DNA of 64,000 nucleotides from Rhodospirillales bacterium (GCA_023145215.1 JAGLED010000047.1:1-64000), one strand, 5' to 3'; positions 27,356 to 36,012 are shown, counted from the first letter of the stretch. Notes: generated by a model from the sequence alone, not told the origin. Numbers and translations: made by a program.

Positions 27356-27844
27356 TTACGCAGCTTTCTTGGTGCCGCCCTCGATCAGTTTCTTGGCCTT
27401 GTCTGTCAGGCTCTTCGGCGCATCGTTCTCGATCTTGATGGTCCGGGGCTTCATCTCCTCCGGCACCTCGCGAACGAGATTGATCGACAGCAGACCGTTG
27501 TCGAGATGCGCATCGACCACATTCACGTAATCCGCCAGATGGAACTTGCGAACGAAGTTCCGTTCCGCGATACCGCGATGAAGGTACTCTGCATCATCGT
27601 CCGATGGCGTCATATTGCCGGATACCGTCAGCACCCGGTCATCGACCTCGATGCTCAGGTCTTTCTCGGCAAACCCGGCGACCGCCATGTTGATGCGGTA
27701 CTTGTCTTCGCCGTCGGTCAAGATGTCGTATGGCGGATAGCCGTTGGCGCTGCCATTTGTCTGCATGGCAACGTCGACAAGGTCGGCCAAACGGTCGAAC
27801 CCGACCGAATTACGGAACAGTGGTGAAAAATCATATCTGGTCAT
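27356..27844 (-). CDS. small heat-shock protein (Hsp20, IbpA-like)
   Basis: 162 residues. Starts MTRYDFSPLFRNSVGFDRL as in IbpA; the alpha-crystallin domain runs about 37-130 (PYDILTDGEDKYRINMAVAGFAEKDLSIEV) and the tail is basic. An ATP-independent holdase of the cytoplasm. The ribosome site AAAGGAGGA is enclosed in a ROSE-type hairpin (see next entry), so translation should switch on with heat. The 25 codons upstream of this ATG in the same frame are the leader, not protein. Confidence 0.95.
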   Translation of the reverse strand: MTRYDFSPLFRNSVGFDRLADLVDVAMQTNGSANGYPPYDILTDGEDKYRINMAVAGFAEKDLSIEVDDRVLTVSGNMTPSDDDAEYLHRGIAERNFVRKFHLADYVNVVDAHLDNGLLSINLVREVPEEMKPRTIKIENDAPKSLTDKAKKLIEGGTKKAA

Positions 27845-27851
27845 AACGTTA

Positions 27852-27899
27852 CATCCTCCTTTCAGAAGCAATGCTCGGTTACGATCGCCGCTGAACGGC
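27852..27899 (-). promoter_or_regulatory. ROSE-type RNA thermometer
   Basis: In the minus-strand leader CATTGCTTCT pairs with AGGAGGATG over nine base pairs, leaving one unpaired G inside TTGCT, the hallmark of ROSE elements; the paired partner is the Shine-Dalgarno sequence. The loop is GAA. A second hairpin, GCCG-TTCAG-CGGC (27899-27887), lies upstream. ROSE elements control small heat-shock genes in alphaproteobacteria, so gene, position and structure agree. Confidence 0.85.
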
Positions 27900-27968
27900 C
27901 TGTCGAAGGAAGCCGCCAACGACGACCCTCGTCCAATACCGGACCCGTTTCCAGCGTCCGGTGAGATT

Positions 27969-27996
27969 CAGATATTTCGTGGCTTTTGGTTGTCAA
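27969..27996 (-). promoter_or_regulatory. promoter of the Hsp20 gene
   Basis: Minus-strand TTGACA (27996-27991) and TATCTG (27974-27969) are 16 bases apart. Transcription from about 27962 gives a leader of roughly 118 bases, a normal length for ROSE leaders. No sigma-32 consensus was seen. Confidence 0.55.
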
Positions 27997-28086
27997 CACC
28001 AGCACCACCCCGGTTTGATTTAAATCAAGGTGGCGCAAACGCCAACCCGCCAGAATTGTCCCATGGAAAAGTGTCAAATCAGGTGC

Positions 28087-28719
28087 ATGGACCGTCTTGT
28101 TTCAGTCGCCGCGGTCTTTGCAATGGCATTTGTCGCAATGTCTATGGGTCTACCGGGGGTGAGCCTGGCGGAACAAGTGGAGGCGTGCCTTTCATGTCAC
28201 CCGTCGAGAGCATCCACGCCATCGGAAAGCATCGTCACCGGCGTACCGGCTCTTACCGGCCAGCATCCCGAATACATCGTCAAACAACTGGAACGCTTCA
28301 GTGCCGCCGCCGAGGGTGATGAGGATCCGTTCCGGCGTTTCAGTATCGTCATGGGTCATGTGGCGAAGGAATTACCGGCGAGCGAACGGCTCAACATCGC
28401 ACGAAAACTTTCGGCGCAGACATGCGCTTTCCTCGGCAACCCGGACCCGCCGAGCGTTGAGCCGAACGCCTGCGCCGTCTGTCATGGCGCGCGCGGCATC
28501 ACGAAAAACCCGGACGTCCCCAATCTCGCGGGCCAGGACCTCAGATATCTGTTCTACCAGTACCAGAAACTGCGCGAACCCTATCTGCCCGACGTTCCCG
28601 GCATCGAGGCGACGAACAAGCCGGTGCGACTGCATCCGGTGATGGGGCCGGTCGGCGCGCAACTGCACGACAACGTCGTATCGGCGCTGATCTATTATTC
28701 GAAACTGCCCTGCCGGTAG
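28087..28719 (+). CDS. dihaem cytochrome c (cytochrome c4-like)
   Basis: 210 residues from the ATG at 28087, chosen because a signal peptide then follows at once (MDRLVSVAAVFAMAFVAMSM to SLAEQ). Two haem sites, CLSCH near residue 35 and CAVCH near 132, with later Met residues (IVMGH, HPVMGP) as likely axial ligands. Periplasmic electron carrier. No oxidase gene is adjacent; it faces the response regulator gene. Confidence 0.88.
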   Translation: MDRLVSVAAVFAMAFVAMSMGLPGVSLAEQVEACLSCHPSRASTPSESIVTGVPALTGQHPEYIVKQLERFSAAAEGDEDPFRRFSIVMGHVAKELPASERLNIARKLSAQTCAFLGNPDPPSVEPNACAVCHGARGITKNPDVPNLAGQDLRYLFYQYQKLREPYLPDVPGIEATNKPVRLHPVMGPVGAQLHDNVVSALIYYSKLPCR

Positions 28720-28739
28720 GCCGGTGACGGCCCGGCGGC

Positions 28740-29234
28740 TCAGGCCACGTGCGTATCGGTGGTGCGTCTGCGTTCCGCCGTTTCGATTCCCCTGCTCCGG
28801 CGGTCCGGACCGAAGAAGTCGCCCGTCCTGACGAACGACTTCCTGGAATCGATGATCTTGCACAAATGCTGGTAGATCGTTTTCGGCGAGTACGGCTTTG
28901 CGAGAAAATCCGTCGTGCCGCTGTCGCGCGCCGTGACCACGTTCTCATATTCCGTCATCGAGGTCGTGATGATGACGGGTATGAAGACATTGCGGCTTTC
29001 GGGGTCCTGGCGCATGCGCTTCAGCAGCTGCAAGCCTTCGTATCCGGGCGCCCAGTCGATGATCACGACGTCCGGGTTCTGGGTCTGGAAGGACTGCCAG
29101 GCATCCTCGATCTCGCTTGCGTCGATGATCTGCCCGACCCTGAGGGTGCGCAGGATGCTCTTGATCGTCTTGCGCAGAAACGGATTCCGTTCCGCGACGA
29201 GAACAACAAGCTGCGACAAATCGTAGCGCTTCAA
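28740..29234 (-). CDS. CheY-like response regulator with basic tail
   Basis: 164 residues, receiver domain only (10-130). The phospho-acceptor Asp is in DVVIIDWAPGYEG, the Thr/Ser switch in VIITTSMTEYENV and the Lys in DFLAKPYSP. The acidic pocket is AER instead of the usual DD, so metal binding may be weak. The tail (RSFVRTGDFFGPDRRSRG...) is arginine-rich, as in a subgroup common in Rhodospirillales. No kinase is adjacent; the nearest is at 51 kb. Confidence 0.88.
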   Translation of the reverse strand: MKRYDLSQLVVLVAERNPFLRKTIKSILRTLRVGQIIDASEIEDAWQSFQTQNPDVVIIDWAPGYEGLQLLKRMRQDPESRNVFIPVIITTSMTEYENVVTARDSGTTDFLAKPYSPKTIYQHLCKIIDSRKSFVRTGDFFGPDRRSRGIETAERRRTTDTHVA

Positions 29235-29331
29235 GACCTTCCCCCAGAAACAACAGCGAAGTGAACGCGTCGGGCAATTCTCTGATATTCCGATGTGGGA
29301 ATGTATTGGTGTTTATACTTACGCCCGCATG

Positions 29332-29416
29332 CCGGGTATGACGCCCGGCAGCCGGCGCATACCATGACGGCACGAAACACCGTCTTGCCCCGCTGACATC
29401 GACGGGGCATGTTTCG
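29332..29416 (+). other. two strong stem-loops in a leader
   Basis: TGCCGGG-TATGACG-CCCGGCA is a 7-bp perfect hairpin. Next, CGAAACA (29373-29379) pairs with TGTTTCG (29410-29416) and, inside it, TGCCCCG (29386-29392) pairs with CGGGGCA (29403-29409). The second ends four bases before the GGAGGG ribosome site of the next gene. It may be an RNA regulator; no known riboswitch pattern fits. Confidence 0.45.
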
Positions 29417-29432
29417 TTCCGGAGGGTTGCAA

Positions 29433-30776
29433 ATGAACTATGATGCACTTTTAGCGTCGCGCGCCGGCAAGGTGGTGCGTGTCGGTCTGGTCGGTGTCGG
29501 CGATTTCGGCGCCACCCTTCTGGCGCAGTCGCGGGCCATGGCGAACATGGAGATCACCGTCGCCTGCGACCGGGACGTGCCGCGCATGGAGAAAGCCGTC
29601 GCCGGCGCCGGTCTCGGCCCGGACGACCACTTCATGACCGACGACATCACGAAAGCGGACGTGCCGGACTTCGACGTTCTCGTGGAAGCGACCGGGCACC
29701 CGGAAGCCGCGGCCGAACTCGCCGAGTGGGCGATCCGGCACAAGCGCCACGTCGTCATGGCATCGAAGGAAACCGCCGTCGTGATCGGCCCGATCCTGCA
29801 CCGGATGGCGAAGGACGCGGGCGTCGTCTATACCGAGGTCGAAGGCGACCAACCGAGCCTTCTGATCGGGCTGGTCAGCTGGGCGCGGACGCTGGGTCTC
29901 GAAATCCTCACCGCCGGCAAGGCAAGCGAGTACGACTTCATCCTCGACAAGAACGACAAGCTGAGTTGGTGCGGCGAGAGGCGGGCGGCATCGGCGCTGC
30001 GCGCGCTCTGGGAAATCGACATCGATAAATGGTACAACATGACCGAGAAACGCCGCGCCGTAATCCATGCCGCAGGCTTTCCCGATCACGTGGTCAGCGA
30101 TTTCTGCGAAATGGGCGTTGTCGCCAACGCCACCGGCCTGATGCCCGACCGCCCTGACTTCCACGCGCCGCTGTTGCGGACGGTCGAGCTCGCCGACGCC
30201 TTCCAGCCGAAAAGCGACGGCGGCCTGATGGCGGGCGAAGGCCGCATCGACGTTTTCAACTGCCTGCGCCGCGACAACGGCGCGAGCTTCGCCGGCGGCG
30301 TGTTCGTGGTCGTCAAGTGCACGGACGAAACGACGTGGAAGCTGTTGGCCGAAAAGGGTCACGTGGTGGCGAAAAACGGCAAGGCGGCGATGCTGTCGAT
30401 CCAGCAGCACCTGCTGGGGGTCGAGGCACCGATATCGATCCTCGCCGCCGGGCTTTTGGGGTTGCCGACCGGGGCGCACGACCCGCGCCCCGTGGTCGAT
30501 CTCGTCGCCCGCGCCGGACGCGACTTCAAAAAAGGCGATGCGCTCACGATCACCAACATCCACAAGCACGAAGTAAAGGGGCTGGAGCCGGAGCTGATCC
30601 CGGCGGCAGCGCTTGGAGACGACACGCCCTGCCCTTATTACATCGCCGCGGGACGCACCCTGGCCCGGGACGTCACGCGTGGCGAGGTGCTGACGGAAAG
30701 CATGTTCGAGCCGGTCCCGGAGACGACGCTCAAACGTCTCCGGCTTGAACAGGACAAATTGTTCGGCCTGAGTTGA
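29433..30776 (+). CDS. homoserine-dehydrogenase-like oxidoreductase with C-terminal SAF domain
   Basis: 447 residues from an ATG with GGAGGG upstream. A Rossmann domain (VVRVGLVGVGDFGATLLAQ, about 14-32) is followed by EATGHPEAAAELAEWAIRHKRHVVMASKE and a catalytic-type segment, then a C-terminal SAF domain (about 370-440). This is the COG4091 predicted homoserine dehydrogenase group, whose true substrates are mostly sugar-acid-like and not settled. Structured RNA precedes it. Confidence 0.85.
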   Translation: MNYDALLASRAGKVVRVGLVGVGDFGATLLAQSRAMANMEITVACDRDVPRMEKAVAGAGLGPDDHFMTDDITKADVPDFDVLVEATGHPEAAAELAEWAIRHKRHVVMASKETAVVIGPILHRMAKDAGVVYTEVEGDQPSLLIGLVSWARTLGLEILTAGKASEYDFILDKNDKLSWCGERRAASALRALWEIDIDKWYNMTEKRRAVIHAAGFPDHVVSDFCEMGVVANATGLMPDRPDFHAPLLRTVELADAFQPKSDGGLMAGEGRIDVFNCLRRDNGASFAGGVFVVVKCTDETTWKLLAEKGHVVAKNGKAAMLSIQQHLLGVEAPISILAAGLLGLPTGAHDPRPVVDLVARAGRDFKKGDALTITNIHKHEVKGLEPELIPAAALGDDTPCPYYIAAGRTLARDVTRGEVLTESMFEPVPETTLKRLRLEQDKLFGLS

Positions 30777-30788
30777 ACGTTCAACTTG

Positions 30789-30902
30789 CTCATCCTTCGA
30801 GACGGCGCGCCGCACCTTCTCAGGATGAGGCCGCAACCGCGCCGCAAACGCCATCCTCGTTCTGAGGCGCGGCTCATTCCTGTGGGCCGCGTCTCGAAGA
30901 CT
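30789..30902. repeat. dispersed repeat, TCATCCTTCGAGACG/CTCAGGATGAGG type
   Basis: Contains CTCATCCTTCGAGACGGCGC, CTTCTCAGGATGAGG and a diverged second copy ending GCGTCTCGAAGA. It lies between the convergent oxidoreductase and SRPBCC genes. Confidence 0.75.
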
Positions 30903-30923
30903 GGCGTTCATTGACGGCGTAGA

Positions 30924-31334
30924 TCAGCCGCCGAACATCTTCTTCAAATTGTCGAGACCGGTCTGGTAGACGTCTTCGATCGCCTTCATCGCGGCGTTGT
31001 CGCTGCCACCCTGGGTTTCGAATTCGCTCGACCATTCGACGCTGGAATTGTCGCCTTCGCCGGTGACTTTCAGGGTCGCGGTGTAGTTCTTCACCGGCAG
31101 CGGGCTATCGACGATGGAATAAGTGTATGTCCGGGAATGATCGTCCTTGTGCTCCAGCTTCTCGATGATCGAGCCGCCGCCCACGAGGCTGAGCTTCCGA
31201 GTCTGGCCCTCCTCGGTCAGTTCCGAGCTTTCGACCCCCGGATGCCAGTCCGGCAGCGCGTTGAAGCGGCCGATCATGTCCCACAGCCGGTCGGCGGAGA
31301 CAGCGAGATCTTGCGACATAGAGACTTTCGGCAT
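30924..31334 (-). CDS. SRPBCC (START-like) family protein
   Basis: 136 residues from an ATG with GGAGGG upstream; the 38 codons before it are not coding. The Bet v1-like pattern is clear: SADRLWDMIGRFNALPDWHPGV, then SGGGSIIEKL-type strand and a long C-terminal helix (AIEDVYQTGLDNLKKMF). Binds hydrophobic ligands in the family; this one resembles the polyketide-cyclase/MxaD group. Divergent from an epoxide-hydrolase-like gene across 67 bases. Confidence 0.85.
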   Translation of the reverse strand: MPKVSMSQDLAVSADRLWDMIGRFNALPDWHPGVESSELTEEGQTRKLSLVGGGSIIEKLEHKDDHSRTYTYSIVDSPLPVKNYTATLKVTGEGDNSSVEWSSEFETQGGSDNAAMKAIEDVYQTGLDNLKKMFGG

Positions 31335-31366
31335 GATGAACCCTCCAATATCCTGATTTCGAACAA

Positions 31367-31401
31367 CTGGACAATTGTACATCAAATAAGGGGACAATTG
31401 A
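31367..31401. promoter_or_regulatory. repeated GGACAATTG motif in a divergent promoter gap
   Basis: GGACAATTG occurs twice, near 31369 and 31392, about two helical turns apart, and the first is part of the palindrome ACAATTGT. This is the only gap between the SRPBCC and epoxide-hydrolase genes, so a regulator may bind here to control both. Confidence 0.4.
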
Positions 31402-32292
31402 ATGACATGGATCAACTGGAATTCGCAGTACGCGGACGTCAACAACATCCGGATGCATTACGTCCGCGAAGGCGATCCGTCGAAGCCGGCGCTAATCCTG
31501 CTGCACGGCTGGCCGGAGTTCTGGTTCGCATGGTCCAAGATCATCCCGGCGCTGGCCGAGGATTATGACGTTATCGCCCCCGATCTGAGGGGCTTCGGCG
31601 ACACCGACAAACCCGAGGGCGCGGCGCTCGAAATTTATCGCCCGGAGGATCATGTGGGCGACCTTCTCGGCCTGATCGACGCGCTGGACCTGAAAGACGT
31701 CGGCATCGTCAGTCACGACGTCGGCGCCATGGTGACGCAGGCGCTGGCTCAGACGGCACCGGAGAAACTGCGCGGCCTGTTCTTCTTCAACTGCCCCTAT
31801 CCCGGCATCGGGCCGCGCTGGTGCGCGCCGAAGCACCTCAACGACATCTGGTATCAGGGTTTTCATCAGCAGCCGTGGGCGGCCGAGCTTCTCGCGACCA
31901 GCCGCGACGCCATCCGTATCTATTTCGGCAACATGCTGCGCGACTGGGCGCACGAGCCCGAAAGCTTCACCGACGACGACGTCGAGATGTGGACCGAGAA
32001 TTTTTCGAAACCCGGCAATCTTCAGGGCGGCTTCAACTGGTATTCGGCGGTCTTTCCGCGCCGCCTGAAAATCATGGAGGGGACGGCCCCCGCGCCCGTC
32101 CCCATCGAGGTTCCGACCTGCATCCGCTGGGGCGAGTTCGAACCCTTCATGCTGATCGAATACGCGGACCGGTTGGGCGAATATTTCGCCGACCTTGACT
32201 TCGCGCCCGCGCCCGACGCCGGACATTTCGTGCACTGGGAACGGCCCGATTATGCAATCCGGGAGATCAAGGGGTTCTTCGGGGGGCTTTAG
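31402..32292 (+). CDS. epoxide-hydrolase-like alpha/beta hydrolase
   Basis: 296 residues. Oxyanion motif LLHGWPEFWFAW, nucleophile elbow VSHDVGAMV with Asp as nucleophile, lid region rich in Trp (about 140-200) and catalytic His in AGHFVHWERP. An Asp nucleophile points to epoxide hydrolase or haloalkane dehalogenase; HGWPE favours the former. The stop overlaps folA by four bases on the opposite strand. Confidence 0.88.
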   Translation: MTWINWNSQYADVNNIRMHYVREGDPSKPALILLHGWPEFWFAWSKIIPALAEDYDVIAPDLRGFGDTDKPEGAALEIYRPEDHVGDLLGLIDALDLKDVGIVSHDVGAMVTQALAQTAPEKLRGLFFFNCPYPGIGPRWCAPKHLNDIWYQGFHQQPWAAELLATSRDAIRIYFGNMLRDWAHEPESFTDDDVEMWTENFSKPGNLQGGFNWYSAVFPRRLKIMEGTAPAPVPIEVPTCIRWGEFEPFMLIEYADRLGEYFADLDFAPAPDAGHFVHWERPDYAIREIKGFFGGL

Positions 32293-32783
32293 AGCTTCCG
32301 TTCCAGCCTGACGAAGCTGTAGGCAGGGCCGCCCTCGGTTTCGGGCGGGTGGCGTTCGCGGAAGCTTTCCTGCCATTCGGCCGGATCGATTTCCGGGAAC
32401 AGGGTATCGCCCTCGACATGCGCGTGGACCTCGGTCAGTTCGATGATGTCGGCGTCACGCATCATTTCCGCAAAAATCTCGCCGCCGCCGATGACCATGA
32501 CTTTTTCATTTTCGTCTTCGCGGCACAGTTCGAGCGCGCCTTCGATGGTGGTGACCACGTCGGCGGCGTCAATGTCATGATCCGGGTTGCGGGTGATGAC
32601 GATGTTCCGCCGCCCCGGCAGCGGGAACGGCAGGCTGTCCCAGGTCTTGCGCCCCATAATGACCGGATGGCCCATGGTGACTTTCTTGAAGTGCTTGAGG
32701 TCGTTGGAAATCTTCCACGGCAGATCGCCGTCCCGGCCGATCACCCGGTTTTCCGACATCGCGACGACGAGGACGATTTCCAT
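32289..32783 (-). CDS. folA: dihydrofolate reductase
   Basis: Reduces dihydrofolate with NADPH. 164 residues from the ATG at 32783, which overlaps the thyA stop (TGATG); a TTG one codon earlier is possible but less likely. Motifs: VVAMSENRVIGRDGDLPWKIS, VIMGRKTWDSLP, VITRNP and VIGGGEIFAEMM. Translation is coupled to thyA, whose reaction makes the dihydrofolate. Confidence 0.97.
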   Translation of the reverse strand: MEIVLVVAMSENRVIGRDGDLPWKISNDLKHFKKVTMGHPVIMGRKTWDSLPFPLPGRRNIVITRNPDHDIDAADVVTTIEGALELCREDENEKVMVIGGGEIFAEMMRDADIIELTEVHAHVEGDTLFPEIDPAEWQESFRERHPPETEGGPAYSFVRLERKL

Positions 32784-33577
32784 CAAACCGCAATCGGCGC
32801 TTTGATGTGCGGATGGGCTTCGTACCCTTCGAGGGTGAAATCCTCGTACGTGAAGCCGGCGATATCCTTCACGTCAGGATTGATGATCATCCGCGGCAGC
32901 GGCAACGGTTCGCGGGTCAGCTGCAGGTCCGCCTGGTCCAGGTGATTGGCGTAAAGATGCGCATCGCCCAGCGTGTGCACGAAAACACCCGGCTTCAAAT
33001 CCGTCACCTGCGCCATCATCATGGTCAGCAGCGCGTAACTCGCAATATTGAACGGCACCCCCAAGAACACGTCGCAGGAGCGCTGGTACAGCTGGCAGTT
33101 CAGCCGCCCGTCCATCACCTGGAACTGGAACATGCAGTGACACGGCGGCAGCGCCATGTCGTCGATGTCGGCCGGGTTCCAGGCCGAGACCACCATCCGG
33201 CGCGAGTTGGGACGCTCTTTGATTTCGCGGATCACCCAATCGATCTGATCGATCGTGCGCCCGTCCGGCGTCGCCCAGGACCGCCACTGGCGGCCGTAAA
33301 CCGGGCCCAACTCGCCGTTCTTGTCCGCCCACTCGTCCCAGATCGAAACACCGTTGTCATTCAGATACTTGATATTGGTGTCGCCGTTCAGAAACCACAG
33401 AAGCTCGTGGATGATCGACTTCAGGTGCAGCTTTTTCGTCGTCAGAAGCGGAAAACCGTCTTCGAGATCGAAGCGCATCTGATAGCCGAACACCGCCTGC
33501 GTGCCGGTCCCGGTGCGATCGCCCCGGAACGTGCCGGTGTCGCGGATATGCCTGAGAAGATCGAGATATTGCTGCAT
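32783..33577 (-). CDS. thyA: thymidylate synthase
   Basis: Makes dTMP from dUMP with methylene-tetrahydrofolate. 264 residues, the standard short form, starting [15 protein letters not shown]. Motifs: [11 protein letters not shown], the catalytic Cys in [12 protein letters not shown], and [19 protein letters not shown]. The frame is open for 77 more codons but those are Arg/Pro-rich and not part of the family. Upstream of folA in a one-base overlap operon. Confidence 0.97.
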   Translation of the reverse strand: MQQYLDLLRHIRDTGTFRGDRTGTGTQAVFGYQMRFDLEDGFPLLTTKKLHLKSIIHELLWFLNGDTNIKYLNDNGVSIWDEWADKNGELGPVYGRQWRSWATPDGRTIDQIDWVIREIKERPNSRRMVVSAWNPADIDDMALPPCHCMFQFQVMDGRLNCQLYQRSCDVFLGVPFNIASYALLTMMMAQVTDLKPGVFVHTLGDAHLYANHLDQADLQLTREPLPLPRMIINPDVKDIAGFTYEDFTLEGYEAHPHIKAPIAV

Positions 33578-33828
33578 GACCCGGAGTTTACCGTGACGGC
33601 CCCGGCGGTCAAAGCAGGGATCGGGGTTCGGGGCCAGAAAACGCCAATGCGTTGTCCCGCTTGGGCCCCTCGTGAACGGCGAACAGCCGGCGTGCCGTCC
33701 CGAACCGGCACGGCACCCGCAAAGCGCGCGAATCGCAGGACACGGCATGCCAACCGGGGGCTTGCAAAAACGGCCTGGAACGGCCTTTATCGTCCTTGAT
33801 CGAAGCAACCAAACCCGGCAGGACCATC

Positions 33829-34221
33829 GTGAGCAATAACATCACCGTCGAGATCGCGCCTGGCGAACTGATCGACAAGATCACCATCCTCGAAATCAAG
33901 CTGGAGCGGATCGCGGATGCCGCGAAACTGGCCAACGTTCGCCACGAATGGGACGTGCTGACCCAAGCCCGCGACGCCCATACCGAAGCGTCCGAGGCAC
34001 TCACTGAGCTGACGGGGCAACTCAAGAAGATCAACGAAACGCTGTGGGAGATCGAAGACGATATCCGCGACTGCGAACGGGCCAAGGACTTCGGTGAGAC
34101 GTTCATCGAACTGGCGCGCGCCGTCTACCACACCAACGACGAGCGCGCGCGGGTCAAGCGCGAGATCAACGAGCTTCTGGGATCGGCCCTGGTCGAAGAG
34201 AAATCCTACGCCGCGTATTAG
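33829..34221 (+). CDS. DUF6165 family protein
   Basis: 130 residues from a GTG with AGGA upstream; this gives the family-like start [26 protein letters not shown]. Mostly helical, with charged heptad-like segments (about 35-100). The family is found beside glycosyltransferases and sugar-polymer genes, which fits the GT9 gene 24 bases downstream. Molecular role unknown. Confidence 0.8.
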   Translation: MSNNITVEIAPGELIDKITILEIKLERIADAAKLANVRHEWDVLTQARDAHTEASEALTELTGQLKKINETLWEIEDDIRDCERAKDFGETFIELARAVYHTNDERARVKREINELLGSALVEEKSYAAY

Positions 34222-34245
34222 ACGGACAAGCCGGGGAACCGCGCC

Positions 34246-35358
34246 ATGGCGTTTTTGCAGTCCCTGTTAGACCGGTTTCACGCATCCAGCCGCGGGCCCC
34301 GTTCGTCCGCGCCGTCGGGGGTTTTGTTAGTGTCGTCGGGCGGCCTCGGCGACACCATCCTGCTTTCGCATGTAATCGAGCGCTTCTTTCGGCTGGCTTT
34401 GCCGGGTGAAGCCATCACCGTGCTGCTCAGGAAAGACGGCGCCAAGACCGCATTCATGTTCCCAAAAGGCACTGAGACCATCGCCGTCGACTTCGGCCGG
34501 CTGAGGAAAGACCGCGGCTATCGAAAAAGGATCGGCGACGAGCTATATCGGGCGAACGTCCGCCTCGCCGTCAGCCTCGATTATCTGCGCCACCCGGATC
34601 TGGACGAATACCTGATCTTCGCGGCGGCCGCGTCGGAAACCACGGCGATGGTCGCGAAACCGTGGCGAAAGTACGACGCGCAACTGAACAGAAATCGCGC
34701 GCGGTATGACCGGCTTTACGACAGCGGCGGCGTCCTGGTCGACAAGATCGTGCGTTGGACTGCGTTCGCCAACTGGCTGAACGGCACGGACGAGAAGCCG
34801 CCCGTCGCCACGCGCAATCCGCATTCCCTCCCCGCGCCGGCTGAGACCGATAAACCGTTCGTTATGGTGCAGGCGTTCTCGGCGGTGAAGGGCAAGCAGT
34901 GCAGCCCGGCTTTATTCGAACGCGCGTTGGCGCAAATCCCCGATGACTGGGACGTGGTGTTCACCGGCGCCCCCGGCGAAGACAAGGCCAACCCGGAATT
35001 CGCCGATCTGTTGGCGCGCCCCGGCGTCACGTACGACGACAGCACTTTCGAACAATTGGTCCCGAAATTGCGCGCCGCCAGAATGGCGATTTCCGTCGAT
35101 ACCGCGTTCATGCATCTGGCGATCACGGTGGGGACGCCGACCCTCGGCCTCGCCAGCGCGGCGTATGTCGATGAAATCGTCCCGTATGCAACAGAGACGA
35201 CGCCCGGAAACGCGCACTTCGTCTATCACGACATGCCGTGCCGCAGTTGCCTCGGCGATTGCCGCTTGCCGCCCGAAGACGGCCGCTTTCCCTGCATCGC
35301 CCGGCTCGAGCCGCAAAAGGTGGAGGATGCGGTCAGGGGGATATTGGCGGCGGGGTAA
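34246..35358 (+). CDS. glycosyltransferase family 9 (heptosyltransferase-like)
   Basis: 370 residues. N-terminal GVLLVSSGGLGDTILLSHVIERFF is the GT9 acceptor-domain signature; the C-terminal donor domain holds FSAVKGKQCSP, VFTGAPGEDK and AISVDTAFMHLAITVGTPTLGL. Four Cys close together (DMPCRSCLGDCRLPPEDGRFPC) form a possible metal site near the end. Likely adds a sugar to lipopolysaccharide or a related polymer. Co-transcribed with the DUF6165 gene. Confidence 0.88.
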   Translation: MAFLQSLLDRFHASSRGPRSSAPSGVLLVSSGGLGDTILLSHVIERFFRLALPGEAITVLLRKDGAKTAFMFPKGTETIAVDFGRLRKDRGYRKRIGDELYRANVRLAVSLDYLRHPDLDEYLIFAAAASETTAMVAKPWRKYDAQLNRNRARYDRLYDSGGVLVDKIVRWTAFANWLNGTDEKPPVATRNPHSLPAPAETDKPFVMVQAFSAVKGKQCSPALFERALAQIPDDWDVVFTGAPGEDKANPEFADLLARPGVTYDDSTFEQLVPKLRAARMAISVDTAFMHLAITVGTPTLGLASAAYVDEIVPYATETTPGNAHFVYHDMPCRSCLGDCRLPPEDGRFPCIARLEPQKVEDAVRGILAAG

Positions 35359-35365
35359 CCACCTC

Positions 35366-35455
35366 TCGTCATCCCAAACATGATTTGGGATCCATACCAT
35401 CCTCTGATTCGGTTGCCGTTTATGGGTCCTGAATCAAGTTCAGGACGACGAAACA
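35366..35455. repeat. dispersed palindromes after the GT9 gene
   Basis: CATCCCAAACATGATTTGGGATC (about 35370-35392) and GGGTCCTGAATCAAGTTCAGGACGACG (about 35425-35451), the latter also seen at 20.0 and 39.3 kb. The stretch 35456-35620 contains a CACAGAGGCGCAGAGACACAGAGG motif and its inverse form, and no gene. Confidence 0.7.
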
Positions 35456-35621
35456 AAATGAAACCACAGAGGCGCAGAGACACAGAGGAAAATCCGGGCC
35501 GCAGCATCTCTGTGCCCTCGGTGTCTCTGTGATTCGATCATGGCTACCGGGTCTCGGCATACCGCACCGCCTCACCGGTGAAGACGATAAGCTTTACTCC
35601 CTGCTCTTATCCCCGGAAACC

Positions 35622-35652
35622 TTGCGAAAACGCCTGCGTAAGCGCATATTAG
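35622..35652 (+). promoter_or_regulatory. possible ssrA promoter
   Basis: TTGCGA (35622-35627) and TATTAG (35647-35652) are 19 bases apart. The predicted start near 35659 is where the acceptor piece of tmRNA should begin. Confidence 0.4.
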
Positions 35653-35658
35653 CCCTGC

Positions 35659-35943
35659 CGGCTCGTCCGGCTATGGTGATAAACGCTTATCGGAATAAGC
35701 GTAGCGGACCCGGGGGCAGTGCCCGGCACCTCCACCAAGTTTCCCCGGCCGGTTCCGGGGCAAGCTGATGGGGGTGAAACAGGATCGACGCGCGTAGTAA
35801 AGGATAAGTTTTTACCCGGCATGGTTCCGCCGTTACCGGGCCATTTTCACAAGTGCCAACGACAATGACGCACTTGCGGTTGCGGCCTAACACGCCATAA
35901 CAACCACGGGGTTCGGGGGGCACCTGGCAACAGAAGCCCCCCA
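35659..35943 (+). ncRNA. ssrA: circularly permuted two-piece tmRNA
   Basis: Rescues stalled ribosomes. The acceptor piece comes first and ends CACCTCC-A-CCA at 35737; the coding piece starts GGGGGTGAAACAGGATCGAC at 35770. GGGGGTG pairs with CACCTCC to make the seven-pair acceptor stem, which proves the permuted order of alphaproteobacteria; bases 35738-35769 are the removed loop. The tag frame 35855-35890 encodes ANDNDALAVAA then TAA. The 5' end of the acceptor piece is approximate. sspB follows at once. Confidence 0.95.
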
Positions 35944-35952
35944 CTTCTTTTT
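35915..35952 (+). terminator. terminator-like hairpin at the tmRNA 3' end
   Basis: GGGGGGC (35915-35921) pairs with GCCCCCC (35936-35942), followed by ACTTCTTTTT. The same hairpin is a structural part of the coding piece, so it may both fold in the RNA and stop transcription. Confidence 0.7.
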
Positions 35953-36012
35953 GGACACGGTTTTCCGCCGTTTCGCCTTTAACCATCGCGGTCGAACGTC
36001 TACATTAAACCC

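Noticed and set aside
29451-30911. 486-codon minus-strand frame
   Set aside because: Shadow of the homoserine-dehydrogenase-like gene and a repeat block.
35700-35737. tRNA-like 3' end with CCA
   Set aside because: It is the acceptor piece of permuted tmRNA, proven by pairing with the GGGGGTG start at 35770.
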